Source: Micromonospora marina (lineage in GTDB: Bacteria > Actinomycetota > Actinomycetes > Mycobacteriales > Micromonosporaceae). From it: a stretch of DNA of 64,000 nucleotides. This document shows, piece after piece, positions 1 through 7,636 of the stretch; positions within the stretch are counted from its first letter, which is position 1, and every line of letters begins with the position of its first letter. Location of the stretch: the NCBI RefSeq assembly GCF_900091565.1, contig NZ_FMCV01000003.1, positions 358,501 to 422,500 of the forward strand. The letters run 5' to 3'. Under the pieces are notes generated by a model. It saw only the letters and a list, made by a program, of their open reading frames with translations. It was not told the origin of the DNA and ran no database searches. A program made the translations under genes and the position numbers.

Positions 1-266
1 CTGTTCGCCGACACGCGGGACTGACTCGGTCGCCGGGCCTGCATCGGCTCACCGGCTCGGCGCAGGCCGGTCGTCTGGACGAAGATGTCCCGCTTCGCGG
101 TGGCGGTGCCCCGGCGGTTGAGCACGTATCCGGTCAGCCAGATCCAGTGGGTGTGCGGCACCTCGGGACCGACCGACACGACCCGGAACGTCAGCCCTCG
201 GTCGCCGCCGAACTGCACCGACGCGCGGCCGTCGACCCGCAGCAGATCGCCGGGTTGTGGACGCAC
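1..266 (-). CDS. Hypothetical protein, 3' end outside window
   Basis: The gene runs off the left edge, so only its first 88 codons are visible. The GTG start at 266 sits two bases beyond the stop codon of the DivIVA-like gene, which suggests translational coupling in one leftward operon. The visible protein begins MRPQPGDLLRVDG, has an alternating beta-strand-like pattern with the segment HWIWLTGYVLN, and shows no signal peptide or membrane helix. I do not recognise the family. Third-position GC is high in this frame, unlike the competing frames, which supports it being coding. Confidence 0.55.
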   Translation of the reverse strand, partial: MRPQPGDLLRVDGRASVQFGGDRGLTFRVVSVGPEVPHTHWIWLTGYVLNRRGTATAKRDIFVQTTGLRRAGEPMQARRPSQSRVSAN

Positions 267-268
267 CG

Positions 269-544
269 CTACCAGTGGCCGTCGTTCGGCGGGCGGCACT
301 CGCGCGCGTGCATGGTCTGCCAGTCCCGCAGGGCACGCTTCAACCGGTCGTTCTCCTGCGCGAGCAGGCGTACCTGCCGGTGTAGCTCGGTCAGCTCGTC
401 GGCGACCCGGGCCTGGAACTCGCGTACCTGATCGGGGTCGACGCCCCGCCTGCGGGCGTCGAAGGCGCGGGTGCGCACCTCGTGCGGGGTCAGCCGGGCC
501 GGTGGGGCGGTCAGGTAGGGCTGGCCGGATCGATGTGCCGTCAT
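269..544 (-). CDS. Short DivIVA-domain-like coiled-coil protein
   Basis: A 91-residue protein. Residues about 18-45 (LTPHEVRTRAFDARRRGVD) match the start of a DivIVA/Wag31 domain, and residues 45-80 form a heptad-rich coiled coil (ADELTELHRQVRLLAQEND). It is far shorter than true DivIVA/Wag31 (about 250-300 residues), so a polar-growth role should not be assumed; it may instead bind a partner through the coil. The ATG at 544 is preceded by AAAGGA. A longer reading frame upstream has no such site and is arginine-rich noise. It is transcribed away from the GntR gene and followed after 2 nt by the next leftward gene. Confidence 0.7.
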   Translation of the reverse strand: MTAHRSGQPYLTAPPARLTPHEVRTRAFDARRRGVDPDQVREFQARVADELTELHRQVRLLAQENDRLKRALRDWQTMHARECRPPNDGHW

Positions 545-760
545 CTCGGTCCTTTTCGGAAGCAGCAGGGGACAGGTGCGGTGGGTCTGGAAGGGCGGGT
601 CGTCCGCACGCCGGCCGCGGACGACCCGCCCGCTCCGCCACCGCAGCCCGGATCGGCGGTACGGAGGCGGAGCAGTCGGGAGGGTCGGGACGGGTACGCG
701 CACCCGCCCCGACCGGGGGATGGGCCGAACTCGTTGCCACGCGAGGAGCGACCCGGGACA

Positions 761-788
761 AGACTAACGGCTTAGTCGTTTAAGTCAA
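761..788 (-). promoter_or_regulatory. Leftward promoter with overlapping inverted repeat (possible GntR operator)
   Basis: On the minus strand TTGACT (783-788) and TAGTCT (761-766) are separated by 16 nt, a good housekeeping-sigma promoter for the DivIVA-like operon. The -10 box overlaps a perfect inverted repeat, GACTAA-4 nt-TTAGTC (762-777), followed by a related TAAGTC. This is the most structured part of the 307-nt divergent gap (545-851) and is a plausible site for the neighbouring GntR protein. The rest of the gap shows no ORF with coding character. Confidence 0.5.
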
Positions 789-851
789 CCACCGGCTGTT
801 GTCGTTCATGGGCGTTTCGTGATCGAATTGGCATGCCACGCAAGGAGTGCC

Positions 852-1091
852 ATGCCTACGACACCCGACTACATCCGCATCGCCGACGACATCATTGCTG
901 GTGTCCGAGGTAAGCGACTCAAGCCAGAGGACAAGCTGCCGCCGATCGCGCAGATGGCGGCGGACTACAAGGTCGGCACCTCGACCATTCAGATGGTCTA
1001 CGTGCGACTCGAAGCGCTCGGCGTTATCCGGCGTCACCAAGGTAAAGGCATCTTCGTGACCGATCCGAAGACCTGGATGAGAGAGCCGTAA
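852..1091 (+). CDS. Single-domain GntR-family transcriptional regulator
   Basis: A 79-residue protein consisting only of the winged helix-turn-helix. Features are PDYIRIADDIIAGVRGKRLK, the typical GntR LPPIAQMAADYKVGTSTIQ recognition helices and a wing RRHQGKGIFVT. The C-terminal effector domain (UTRA, FCD or MocR type) that normally makes GntR proteins 230 residues or longer is absent, so it either acts without a ligand or pairs with another protein. The ATG at 852 has AAGGAG six bases upstream; the longer frame starting at 819 has no ribosome-binding site. It is divergent from the DivIVA-like operon, whose promoter carries an inverted repeat. Confidence 0.85.
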   Translation: MPTTPDYIRIADDIIAGVRGKRLKPEDKLPPIAQMAADYKVGTSTIQMVYVRLEALGVIRRHQGKGIFVTDPKTWMREP

Positions 1092-1097
1092 CCGGCG

Positions 1098-1868
1098 TCA
1101 GTCCAGCAGTGCCTTGAACCAGTGGTCCGTGTGGCGCTCGGTGTACTCGGCGTCGGTGCGCCACGCGTCGCCGTGCCCGGTCCGCCAGTGGGTCGCCCAG
1201 GGCTCGATCCCGAGCGCGGCCTGGTCCCGCAGGAAGTCGTGCATCGCCCGGGTCCGCACGGTCAGCAGCGGCACCAGGTCGCGGCGCTGCCGCTCGTCCA
1301 GCCCGTACGCGTCCGCCAAGGTCCGCAGACGCCGCCCCGCGTCGGCGCGCTGCCAGTCGGGGTGCGCCGACAGGGGGATGAAGCCGTGCGCCGCGTAGGC
1401 GAGATCCCACAGACGCGATCCCGGCCCGGCGTGGTCCCAGTCGATGACGACCCAGGGGTCACCGATCACGAGGTTCCACGGTGCGAGATCGTGGTGGACG
1501 ATCATCTCGTCCCGGTCAGCCGGGATCAGGACGTTCCACCGCGCGTCGGGCGGTGGCGTGAACGTCGCGAGCGCGTCGTGCAGCTCGCGCGTCAATCGAC
1601 CCACCCTGGCGAGCTGCTCCAGCGGTTCGAGCAGGCCGAAGCGGAGCGGCCACGGCACCTCGCCCGCCGCGAAGGTGAGGATCTCCCGTCCGCTCTCGTC
1701 GACCCCGAGCGGCCGGGGTGCGCCCCGGAAGCCGACCGACCAGAGGTGGTCGAGAAGCGCGTGCACCGCCGGTGTCCAGGGGCCGGCCTGCCGGCGTACG
1801 GTGTCACCGACCCGCACCACACCCGCCGTCACGTTCCCGCCGGAGAGCGGGACCTCCTCGGCATCCAT
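1098..1868 (-). CDS. Aminoglycoside phosphotransferase (APH) family protein
   Basis: About 256 residues of the APH/choline-kinase-like fold. The catalytic loop reads IVHHDLAPWNLVI (HxD...N) and the metal-binding motif is VVIDWDHAG. The N-terminal half carries GGNVTAGVVRVGDTVRR, where the glycine-rich loop and first strands lie. The substrate is unknown: this family includes antibiotic kinases but also many metabolite kinases, and nothing nearby indicates resistance. I chose the ATG at 1868 because the protein then opens MDAEEVPLSGGN, the arrangement usual in this subfamily; an ATG at 1886 would add six residues. It is convergent with the GntR gene, with only 6 nt between stops. Confidence 0.8.
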   Translation of the reverse strand: MDAEEVPLSGGNVTAGVVRVGDTVRRQAGPWTPAVHALLDHLWSVGFRGAPRPLGVDESGREILTFAAGEVPWPLRFGLLEPLEQLARVGRLTRELHDALATFTPPPDARWNVLIPADRDEMIVHHDLAPWNLVIGDPWVVIDWDHAGPGSRLWDLAYAAHGFIPLSAHPDWQRADAGRRLRTLADAYGLDERQRRDLVPLLTVRTRAMHDFLRDQAALGIEPWATHWRTGHGDAWRTDAEYTERHTDHWFKALLD

Positions 1869-1930
1869 GCGCCAAACGTGCCACATCGACCGTCGCGCCG
1901 CATGCCCTGCCGGCAGCCGTGCGGCTCGGC

Positions 1931-2316
1931 ATGCTGTCGGCGATGGCTGCTGACGTGCGTACCGAAGACGGTTGTCGCCTGTGGGTCGACCAGGTCGGCG
2001 CCGGAGGGCCGCTGGTGCTCTGTCCCGGTGGTCCGGGCCTCTGGGACCACCTCGGGTCGGTCGACCGTATCGTCACCGACCTCGACGCGGTACGCGAACA
2101 CCTGGCCGGACCGCGGACGGCCCTGCTGGGCCACTCGTGGGGCAGGCGCCTGGCGCTGCGGTACGCGGTCGAACAATCGAGACGGGTCAGTCGCTGGAGG
2201 AGGTGCTGCCGAAGTGCGAGCGGGTCAGCCTCCCCGGATCCGGTCATCTGCCGTGGGTCGAGAACCCGCACGACTTTCGCCGGGCGGTGACCACCTTCCT
2301 CGGCGCGCCCATGTGA
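1931..2316 (+). pseudogene. Decayed alpha/beta hydrolase (proline iminopeptidase-like)
   Basis: Three recognisable pieces of one hydrolase survive. The N-terminus has GGPLVLCPGGPGLWD (oxyanion-hole HGGPG-type motif with His changed to Pro). The nucleophile region has GPRTALLGHSWG (GxSxG), fused directly to the first piece. The C-terminus, in another frame from about 2170, has SLPGSGHLPWVENPHDF with the catalytic His. Compared with an intact protein of about 270 residues, two internal blocks are missing and the last piece is frameshifted, so no functional enzyme can be made. The likely start is ATG 1931 or 1943. Confidence 0.7.
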
Positions 2317-2356
2317 GCCGGCGTCGCCTCCGCCTGGCACGCTGCTGACGCTGTGG

Positions 2357-2405
2357 AGATCTTGGTACGAAAGGGCCCTCATGAGGCTCTTTCGTACCAA
2401 GATCT
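2357..2405. repeat. 49-bp palindromic repeat, copy 1
   Basis: Two perfect 17-base arms (AGATCTTGGTACGAAAG at 2357-2373 and its complement at 2389-2405) flank a 15-base centre that is itself partly self-complementary (CCTCATGAGG). The arms and spacing match a second element at 18033-18082, so this is a repeat family rather than a chance hairpin. It lies between the decayed hydrolase and the metallopeptidase gene and lacks a T-tract. Both strands stay open through it in at least one frame. Its function is unknown; a mobile palindromic unit or a structured RNA are both possible. Confidence 0.8.
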
Positions 2406-2568
2406 ATTCGTGTCTCGCCCGGTGAGGCGGGAGTCTCGAAAGGCCCGCCCGGCGTCGCCGAAAAATCGATGTAGCAACAACTATGGATGTTTGGATGGTG
2501 TTGGCGCGTCGATCGTGCTGGTCGGATGGCGGAACGGACATCGCCGTTCGACGATGACAGGAGGGACC

Positions 2569-5499
2569 GTGCGCACACCACCCCGTGCGTTGACGGGGAC
2601 CACCGCGCTGCTGATGGCAGCCGGACTGGTCCTGACCGCCGCTGGCGGCGGCCAGGCGGCACCCCGGGAACAGACCCGTACCCAGGCGCCACCCGACCAC
2701 CTGCCGGGCGACCGGCACGACACCAAGGCCACTGACAACCGCAAGGGCCGCGTCGCCGCCAGCGAGCGCCAGCGGGACCGCGCCGCCGCGCTCGGCGCGC
2801 GCGTGCGCTGGACCGACTTCGGTACGCCCGCCACGCTCACCTCGACCGGCAAGCCCCTCGCCACCGGCCTGCCCGCGGACCCGGCCGCCGCCGCGCGCGC
2901 GTATGTCGCCGCCAACCGGGACGTGCTGGGCCTGACCGCCGAGGGCGCCGCCGCGCTGGAACTGCTCACCGTGGCGCCGATGGGGCAGGGCGCGGCAGCG
3001 CTGTTCCGGCAGCGCTTCGGCGACCTGCCGGCCGCCGTCGACGGCATGCTGTCGGTCGGTGTACGCGACGGAGCGGTGTGGCACGTCAGCTCCTCGCTCG
3101 CCCGCGACGCCGGTACGCCGGCCCCCGCCACGATCAGCGCGGAGCAGGCCCGCACGGCCGCGATCGCCGACGCCGGCCGGGCCGACGCGCGGGTCGTGCG
3201 TACCTCGTTGGTCGCGGTGCCGACCGCGGACCGTGGGCCGCGCGCGGCGTGGGAGGTGGTCCTCGGCGCGGACACCACAGGTGCGGACCCGGTCGCCTAC
3301 TCCACCTACGTGGACGCCCGCGACGGCGAGGTGCTGGTCCGTGAGGATCTGATCGACCACGACGCCGACCACCCCTCGTGGGAGGTCTTCCCGAACTCGC
3401 CGCGGGTCGACAAGTCCTCCGCCGACACCCGCAAGCGCTGGTGCGCCGTGCCGGCGCGCGGCTGCGCCGAGGTGGTGGGCGTGCCGGGGCACCCGGCGTG
3501 GGACGTGGACCCGGCCACCGGGCAGTCCACCACCACGACCAAGGGCAACAACGCGATCGCGGTGGAGAACTGGTACAGCAACGACCCGTTCAGCGTCGGC
3601 ACGGAGGCTGCGGCGCCCCGCCCCGACCGCAGGTACGCGTACCCGTGGACGAACCAGTGGCACGAGCAGCGCTGCAACCCGGAGGTATTCACCTCGCCGC
3701 AGGCAAACGACATCGACGCGGCGCGGGCGAACCTGTTCGCGATGCACAACCGGATGCACGACTGGACCTACCACCTCGGGTTCACCGAGGAGACCTGGAA
3801 CATGCAGCAGGACAACCTCGGTCGTGGTGGGCTCGGTAACGACCCGGAGCAGGGTAACGCCCAGGCCGGCGGCGTCAGCGGCGGTCCGCCCACGTTCGCG
3901 GCGCGCAACAACGCCAACCAGATCACCCCGCCGGACGGCGTCGCGCCGACCACCAACATGTACCTGTGGCAGCCCATGGCGGGCTCGTTCTACGCGCCCT
4001 GCGTGGACGGCGACTTCGACATGTCGGTGATCGCCCACGAGTACGGTCACGCGGTCACCAACCGCATGATCGCCGGCCCGAGCGCCGGGGTCAGCTCACC
4101 GCAGGGCATGAGTGAGAGCTGGTCGGACCAGCTCGCCATGGAGTACCTGTTCGAGCACGGGTACGCCGCACCCGGCCGGCGCGGCTTCACCATCGGCGAG
4201 TACACCACCGGGGATCCGAAGGCGGGCATCCGCAACTACAACATGAGCGACAGTCCGCTCAACTACAGCTCGGTCGACTACGACCTCACCGGCCTCCAGG
4301 TGCACGCCTCCGGCGAGTTGTGGAGCGCCACCAACACCGACATCCGCGCGGCGATGATGCGCCGCTGGGGCAGCGGCACCCCGGCCGTCCAGAAGGCGTG
4401 CGCCACCGGCGCCCGTGACGTGACCGCCTGCCCGGGCAACCGGCGCTGGATCCAGCTCGTCTTCGACTCGTTCCTGCTGATGTCGGTGAGCCAGGTCAGC
4501 ATGGTCGACGCCCGGGACGCGATGCTCGCCGCCGACCGGATCCGGTTCGGCGGGGCCAACCAGGACCTGCTCTGGAACGGGTTCGCCGGGCGTGGCCTCG
4601 GTGAGACCGCGGCCAGCGTCGGCCACACCGACCCCGACCCCACGCCGGGCTTCACCTCGCCGTACGCGCGGGAGGGCGCGCTGCGGTTCCTGCCGGTGGG
4701 CGAGCGCGGGCCGGTGGCCGGCGCGCAGTTGTTCGTCGGGCGCTACCAGGCGCGGGCGGTCCCGGTGGCGGACACCGACGTGGCCACCCCGCTGACCGAC
4801 CGGGTGGACCTGGTGCCCGGCACGTACGAGTTCGTGGTGCGGGCACCCGGCTACGGCCACACCCGGATCGGCCCGGTGAAGGTCAGGGCGGGCCAGAACC
4901 GGACGCTCGCGGTGGCGATGCGGCCCAACCTGGCCTCGGCCACGGCGGGCGCGGCGGTCACCGGCGACGGGATCAACCTGCCGCAGATCGCCGACGACGA
5001 CGAGGCCACCAACTGGGCCTCGCTCGGCGCGCCGGTCGCCGGCCGGCAGGTCACCGTCGACCTGGCCGGCGGCGTCCAGCAGGTACGCCGGGTGCAGGTG
5101 AGCGCCATGCTGCGCCCGGCGGTGGCCGGCGACGCGGACGCCGGCAGCCAGAGCCGGTATTCAGCGGTGCGGCAGTTCCGGGTCCTGGCGTGCACCGCGG
5201 CGGGGCTGGTGACCTGCGCCGACGCGGCCGACTTCCACCCGGTCTACACCAGCCGGCCGGATGCGTTCCCGGCGGTGGCGCCACGTCCCCGGGCGCCCGA
5301 GCTGATCATGCGGTCGTTCGACATCCCGCGCACCAAGGCCACGCACCTGCGCGTGGAGGTGCTGACCAACCAGTGCACGGGCGCGCCGGACTACGCCGGT
5401 GAGCAGGACGACGACCCGCGGGCGGCGACCGACTGCGCCACCGCCAGCCCGCAGTCGCAGAACGTGCGGATCGCCGAGTTCCAGGCGTTCGCGCGCTGA
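2569..5499 (+). CDS. Secreted M36-type (fungalysin) zinc metallopeptidase
   Basis: A 976-residue preproprotein. It has an N-terminal signal peptide (arginines, then TTALLMAAGLVLTAAGGGQA), then a propeptide with FTP/PepSY-like inhibitory segments to about residue 270. The catalytic domain carries the fungalysin hallmark NLFAMHNRMHDWTYHLGF, the zinc motif HEYGH near residue 490 and the third-ligand region GMSESWSDQ about 25 residues later. The C-terminal third has a carboxypeptidase-regulatory-like segment followed by a discoidin-like domain (DDDEATNWASLG, RQVTVDLAGG), probably for substrate or cell-wall binding. The GTG at 2569 is chosen because AGGAGGG precedes it; the ATG at 2554 lies upstream of that site. 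Likely an extracellular protein-degrading enzyme. Confidence 0.92.
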   Translation: MRTPPRALTGTTALLMAAGLVLTAAGGGQAAPREQTRTQAPPDHLPGDRHDTKATDNRKGRVAASERQRDRAAALGARVRWTDFGTPATLTSTGKPLATGLPADPAAAARAYVAANRDVLGLTAEGAAALELLTVAPMGQGAAALFRQRFGDLPAAVDGMLSVGVRDGAVWHVSSSLARDAGTPAPATISAEQARTAAIADAGRADARVVRTSLVAVPTADRGPRAAWEVVLGADTTGADPVAYSTYVDARDGEVLVREDLIDHDADHPSWEVFPNSPRVDKSSADTRKRWCAVPARGCAEVVGVPGHPAWDVDPATGQSTTTTKGNNAIAVENWYSNDPFSVGTEAAAPRPDRRYAYPWTNQWHEQRCNPEVFTSPQANDIDAARANLFAMHNRMHDWTYHLGFTEETWNMQQDNLGRGGLGNDPEQGNAQAGGVSGGPPTFAARNNANQITPPDGVAPTTNMYLWQPMAGSFYAPCVDGDFDMSVIAHEYGHAVTNRMIAGPSAGVSSPQGMSESWSDQLAMEYLFEHGYAAPGRRGFTIGEYTTGDPKAGIRNYNMSDSPLNYSSVDYDLTGLQVHASGELWSATNTDIRAAMMRRWGSGTPAVQKACATGARDVTACPGNRRWIQLVFDSFLLMSVSQVSMVDARDAMLAADRIRFGGANQDLLWNGFAGRGLGETAASVGHTDPDPTPGFTSPYAREGALRFLPVGERGPVAGAQLFVGRYQARAVPVADTDVATPLTDRVDLVPGTYEFVVRAPGYGHTRIGPVKVRAGQNRTLAVAMRPNLASATAGAAVTGDGINLPQIADDDEATNWASLGAPVAGRQVTVDLAGGVQQVRRVQVSAMLRPAVAGDADAGSQSRYSAVRQFRVLACTAAGLVTCADAADFHPVYTSRPDAFPAVAPRPRAPELIMRSFDIPRTKATHLRVEVLTNQCTGAPDYAGEQDDDPRAATDCATASPQSQNVRIAEFQAFAR

Positions 5500-5506
5500 C
5501 CCACGC

Positions 5507-5550
5507 GGCGGGTGCGGACGGGCGGCTCGGGTCGTCCGTCCGCACCCGCC
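5507..5550 (+). terminator. Hairpin terminator after the metallopeptidase
   Basis: A perfect 15-bp stem (GGCGGGTGCGGACGG at 5507-5521 and its complement at 5536-5550) with a 14-nt loop begins 7 nt after the metallopeptidase stop. There is no T-tract, as is common for actinomycete terminators. Confidence 0.75.
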
Positions 5551-5685
5551 ATCGGGTGTTCACGCGGGGTTCGGGGCGTCGTCGCCGGATCGGGGCTGTG
5601 CCGCGGGCAGGATCCTCGACAGACTGAGCGGCGACCAGCCAACGATGCTGATCGATTGCATGCCGGCTCGTTCAAGGAGGATCCC

Positions 5686-6126
5686 TTGACCCCGTTCCGC
5701 GCCGCCGTCACCCGCGTACACCGCGCCCTCGCCGCGTCCGCCCTGGTCACCGCCGTGGCCGCCGCCGCGCTCGTCGCGCCGTCCACCGTGTCCACCCGCC
5801 TCGCCGAGCCCGCGGCGGCCGCCGTGTACGGCTCCTGCACCCAGTCCCGCTGCGCCGACGCGCGTACCGCCCGTTCCGGCTGGTCGGCGAAGAGCTTCCC
5901 GACCAGCCGCGGCTGGTACTCGTGGAGCGGCGGCCGGTGCAACTTCGCGGGCGGCCGGTTCTACAACTACGAGGGACAGCTTCCCGCGGGCGCCACCTAC
6001 CACGAGTACGACGTCTACCCGCGCGCCTGCAACGCCTCCCGGGACGCGTACCGGATCGTGGTCGACAAGAGCACCGGGGCGACCTGGTTCTCGCCCGACC
6101 ACTACGCCAACTTCTACCGGCTCTGA
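5686..6126 (+). CDS. Secreted guanyl-specific ribonuclease, barnase/RNase Sa type
   Basis: A 146-residue precursor with a long Ala-rich signal peptide (cleavage near the AEPAAAA region, about residue 46). The mature enzyme of about 100 residues has the microbial RNase N1/T1 core: YHEYDVYPR (catalytic Glu and Arg), then RDAYRIVVDKSTG and WFSPDHYANF (catalytic His). Four cysteines flank the core. The start is the TTG at 5686 because AAGGAGG (5674-5680) stands at the right distance; no ATG or GTG in frame gives a comparable site. The barstar-like gene follows 62 nt downstream, the classic RNase-inhibitor arrangement, so the product is probably a toxic extracellular RNase. Confidence 0.9.
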   Translation: MTPFRAAVTRVHRALAASALVTAVAAAALVAPSTVSTRLAEPAAAAVYGSCTQSRCADARTARSGWSAKSFPTSRGWYSWSGGRCNFAGGRFYNYEGQLPAGATYHEYDVYPRACNASRDAYRIVVDKSTGATWFSPDHYANFYRL

Positions 6127-6188
6127 GCAGCCTCGGCGCCGGCCGGGCATTCCGCGCCCGGCCGGCGGCCGTCGGGAAAGGACGGATC

Positions 6189-6671
6189 ATGGGTACGCGG
6201 CTGCCGGCCTGGCTCGTGTACGACGGCGCGCCGCCCGAGCCGGACGCCACCGCGTCAGCGGCAGGCCCGGACGGCGACGCGGTGGCGGGTGGCGGAGCGT
6301 CGCCGGGTGGCGTGCTCGTCTCCGGCGCGGCCGGCCGCACCCGGGCCGCGCTGCACGAGACGCTGGCCGGAGCGCTGGAACTGCCCGGCTGGTACGGCCG
6401 CAACTGGGACGCCCTCGCCGACGCGTTTGCCGACCGCCTCGACGCCGGTCCGCTGACAGTGGTCGTGACCGACGCGGCGGACCTGCTCGCCGACGACCCG
6501 CCCGCCCAGCTCGGCACGCTGCTCGACGTGCTCGGCGCGGTCGCCGCCGGTGCTCACGAGACGCTGCGGGTGGTGCTGCACGACCACCCGGACCGGCTGC
6601 CCGCCCTGCGTGCCCGGGTCGCCGCCGTACTCGGCGGGCGGGTGGGCGCCCCGCCTCCCGCGACCGGCTGA
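6189..6671 (+). CDS. Barstar-family ribonuclease inhibitor
   Basis: A 160-residue cytosolic protein. The barstar signature LPGWYGRNWDALADAF (about residues 64-79) contains the tyrosine, asparagine and aspartate that plug the barnase active site. An N-terminal extension of some 45 residues, rich in Ala/Gly, precedes the domain, and the C-terminus carries the usual helix (LPALRARVAAVL). The ATG has GGGAAAGGACGG upstream. Its position directly after the secreted RNase gene makes it the probable immunity protein that blocks enzyme retained in the cytoplasm. Confidence 0.88.
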   Translation: MGTRLPAWLVYDGAPPEPDATASAAGPDGDAVAGGGASPGGVLVSGAAGRTRAALHETLAGALELPGWYGRNWDALADAFADRLDAGPLTVVVTDAADLLADDPPAQLGTLLDVLGAVAAGAHETLRVVLHDHPDRLPALRARVAAVLGGRVGAPPPATG

Positions 6672-6903
6672 CCGGGTGCCGTTTCCCCGCCGCCGTGGCC
6701 CCCACCTCCCCGAAGCGGCGACCTCGTGCGGTGAGCATTGCCGCCACTTCGGCGAGAGGGCGGGGTCTGGCGGTGGGGATACCGCTGCTTCGGGGTGGTG
6801 GTGGGCCAGTCATCGGATTGGAACGTGGCGAGGTGAGGTGGGCCGGGGGCGAGGGCGCGGGTCGCGTCGGCGGCCCGGGCGGTACGTGCCGGACCGGGTG
6901 GGG

Positions 6904-7629
6904 TCAGGCGGGCGGGTCGAGGATGGCGCTGAAGCGTTCCTCGGCCAGGTCGAGCTGGGCGAGGATGTGCTGCTTCACCGGTGGGGACAGCGGTGTGTCC
7001 GGCCGGGCGACCAGGTCGCGGAAGACCGGCACCAGCGGGCGGTACTTGGTGGCGGCGCGGATCACCTTCGGCCCCACCGTGTGGATCACGCCCACGCCGT
7101 TGTCGGTGAAGTCGGACACCTTGATCACCCGCGCCCAGGGTTCCCGTTCCAGGCTGTCCGCCACGTGTTCCCGGTACTGCTCGTCGCGGTCCCGGCCCGG
7201 GTCGTACGCGGGATTGGTGACCGCCGCGACCAGCCGGGCGACCCGCGCGCCGAACCGGTCCGACAGCGCGGTGAGCGCCGCCGCTGTCGCGTCGGCTCCC
7301 GAATCGCTGTCGAGCCCGGACAGCTCGGCGGGGTGGTCCTCGACCGCGTCGTGCAGCAGCCCGGCGACGATCACGTCCACGTCCCGCACCTGGTAGTGGT
7401 GCATCAGCCGGATCGCCACCCGCAGCAGGTGGTTGAGGTAGGGCTCGCGTACCCGCCGGTCGTCGCGGTGCAGCTCGGCCGCCAGGTCGAGCGCCTCGGT
7501 CAGCCGGTCACGGGCGGTCTCGTCGAACGCCTCGATCTCCAGCCGGAACCGGGCCAGCAGGCCGGGCTCACCGTGGATCTCGGTGATCGCGTGCATCGGC
7601 ATGGTGGCCAGGTAGGCGGGGAACTCCAT
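6904..7629 (-). CDS. HD-domain phosphohydrolase, SpoT-like
   Basis: A 241-residue stand-alone HD protein. The metal-binding motif set is YLNHLLRVA (first His, about residue 66) and GLLHDAVEDHP (HD, about 93, with the ED pair that typifies the ppGpp-hydrolase branch), followed by a helical bundle. RelA/SpoT synthetase, TGS and ACT domains are absent. Members of this group hydrolyse (p)ppGpp or related nucleotides, but the substrate cannot be read from sequence. It is the second gene of a leftward pair, 7 nt after the RsbW-like kinase gene. The region 6672-6903 to its left holds only weak inverted repeats between convergent genes. Confidence 0.8.
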   Translation of the reverse strand: MEFPAYLATMPMHAITEIHGEPGLLARFRLEIEAFDETARDRLTEALDLAAELHRDDRRVREPYLNHLLRVAIRLMHHYQVRDVDVIVAGLLHDAVEDHPAELSGLDSDSGADATAAALTALSDRFGARVARLVAAVTNPAYDPGRDRDEQYREHVADSLEREPWARVIKVSDFTDNGVGVIHTVGPKVIRAATKYRPLVPVFRDLVARPDTPLSPPVKQHILAQLDLAEERFSAILDPPA

Positions 7630-7636
7630 GCGTCCC

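Noticed and set aside
49..336. 95-codon minus-strand ORF at the left edge
   Set aside because: Arg-rich and overlapping in another frame two better candidates with proper starts (GTG 266 and the DivIVA-like gene).
2404..4050. 548-codon minus-strand ORF opposite the metallopeptidase
   Set aside because: It has no recognisable domain, is Arg/Gly/Val-rich and is the antisense shadow of a well-supported gene in GC-rich DNA.
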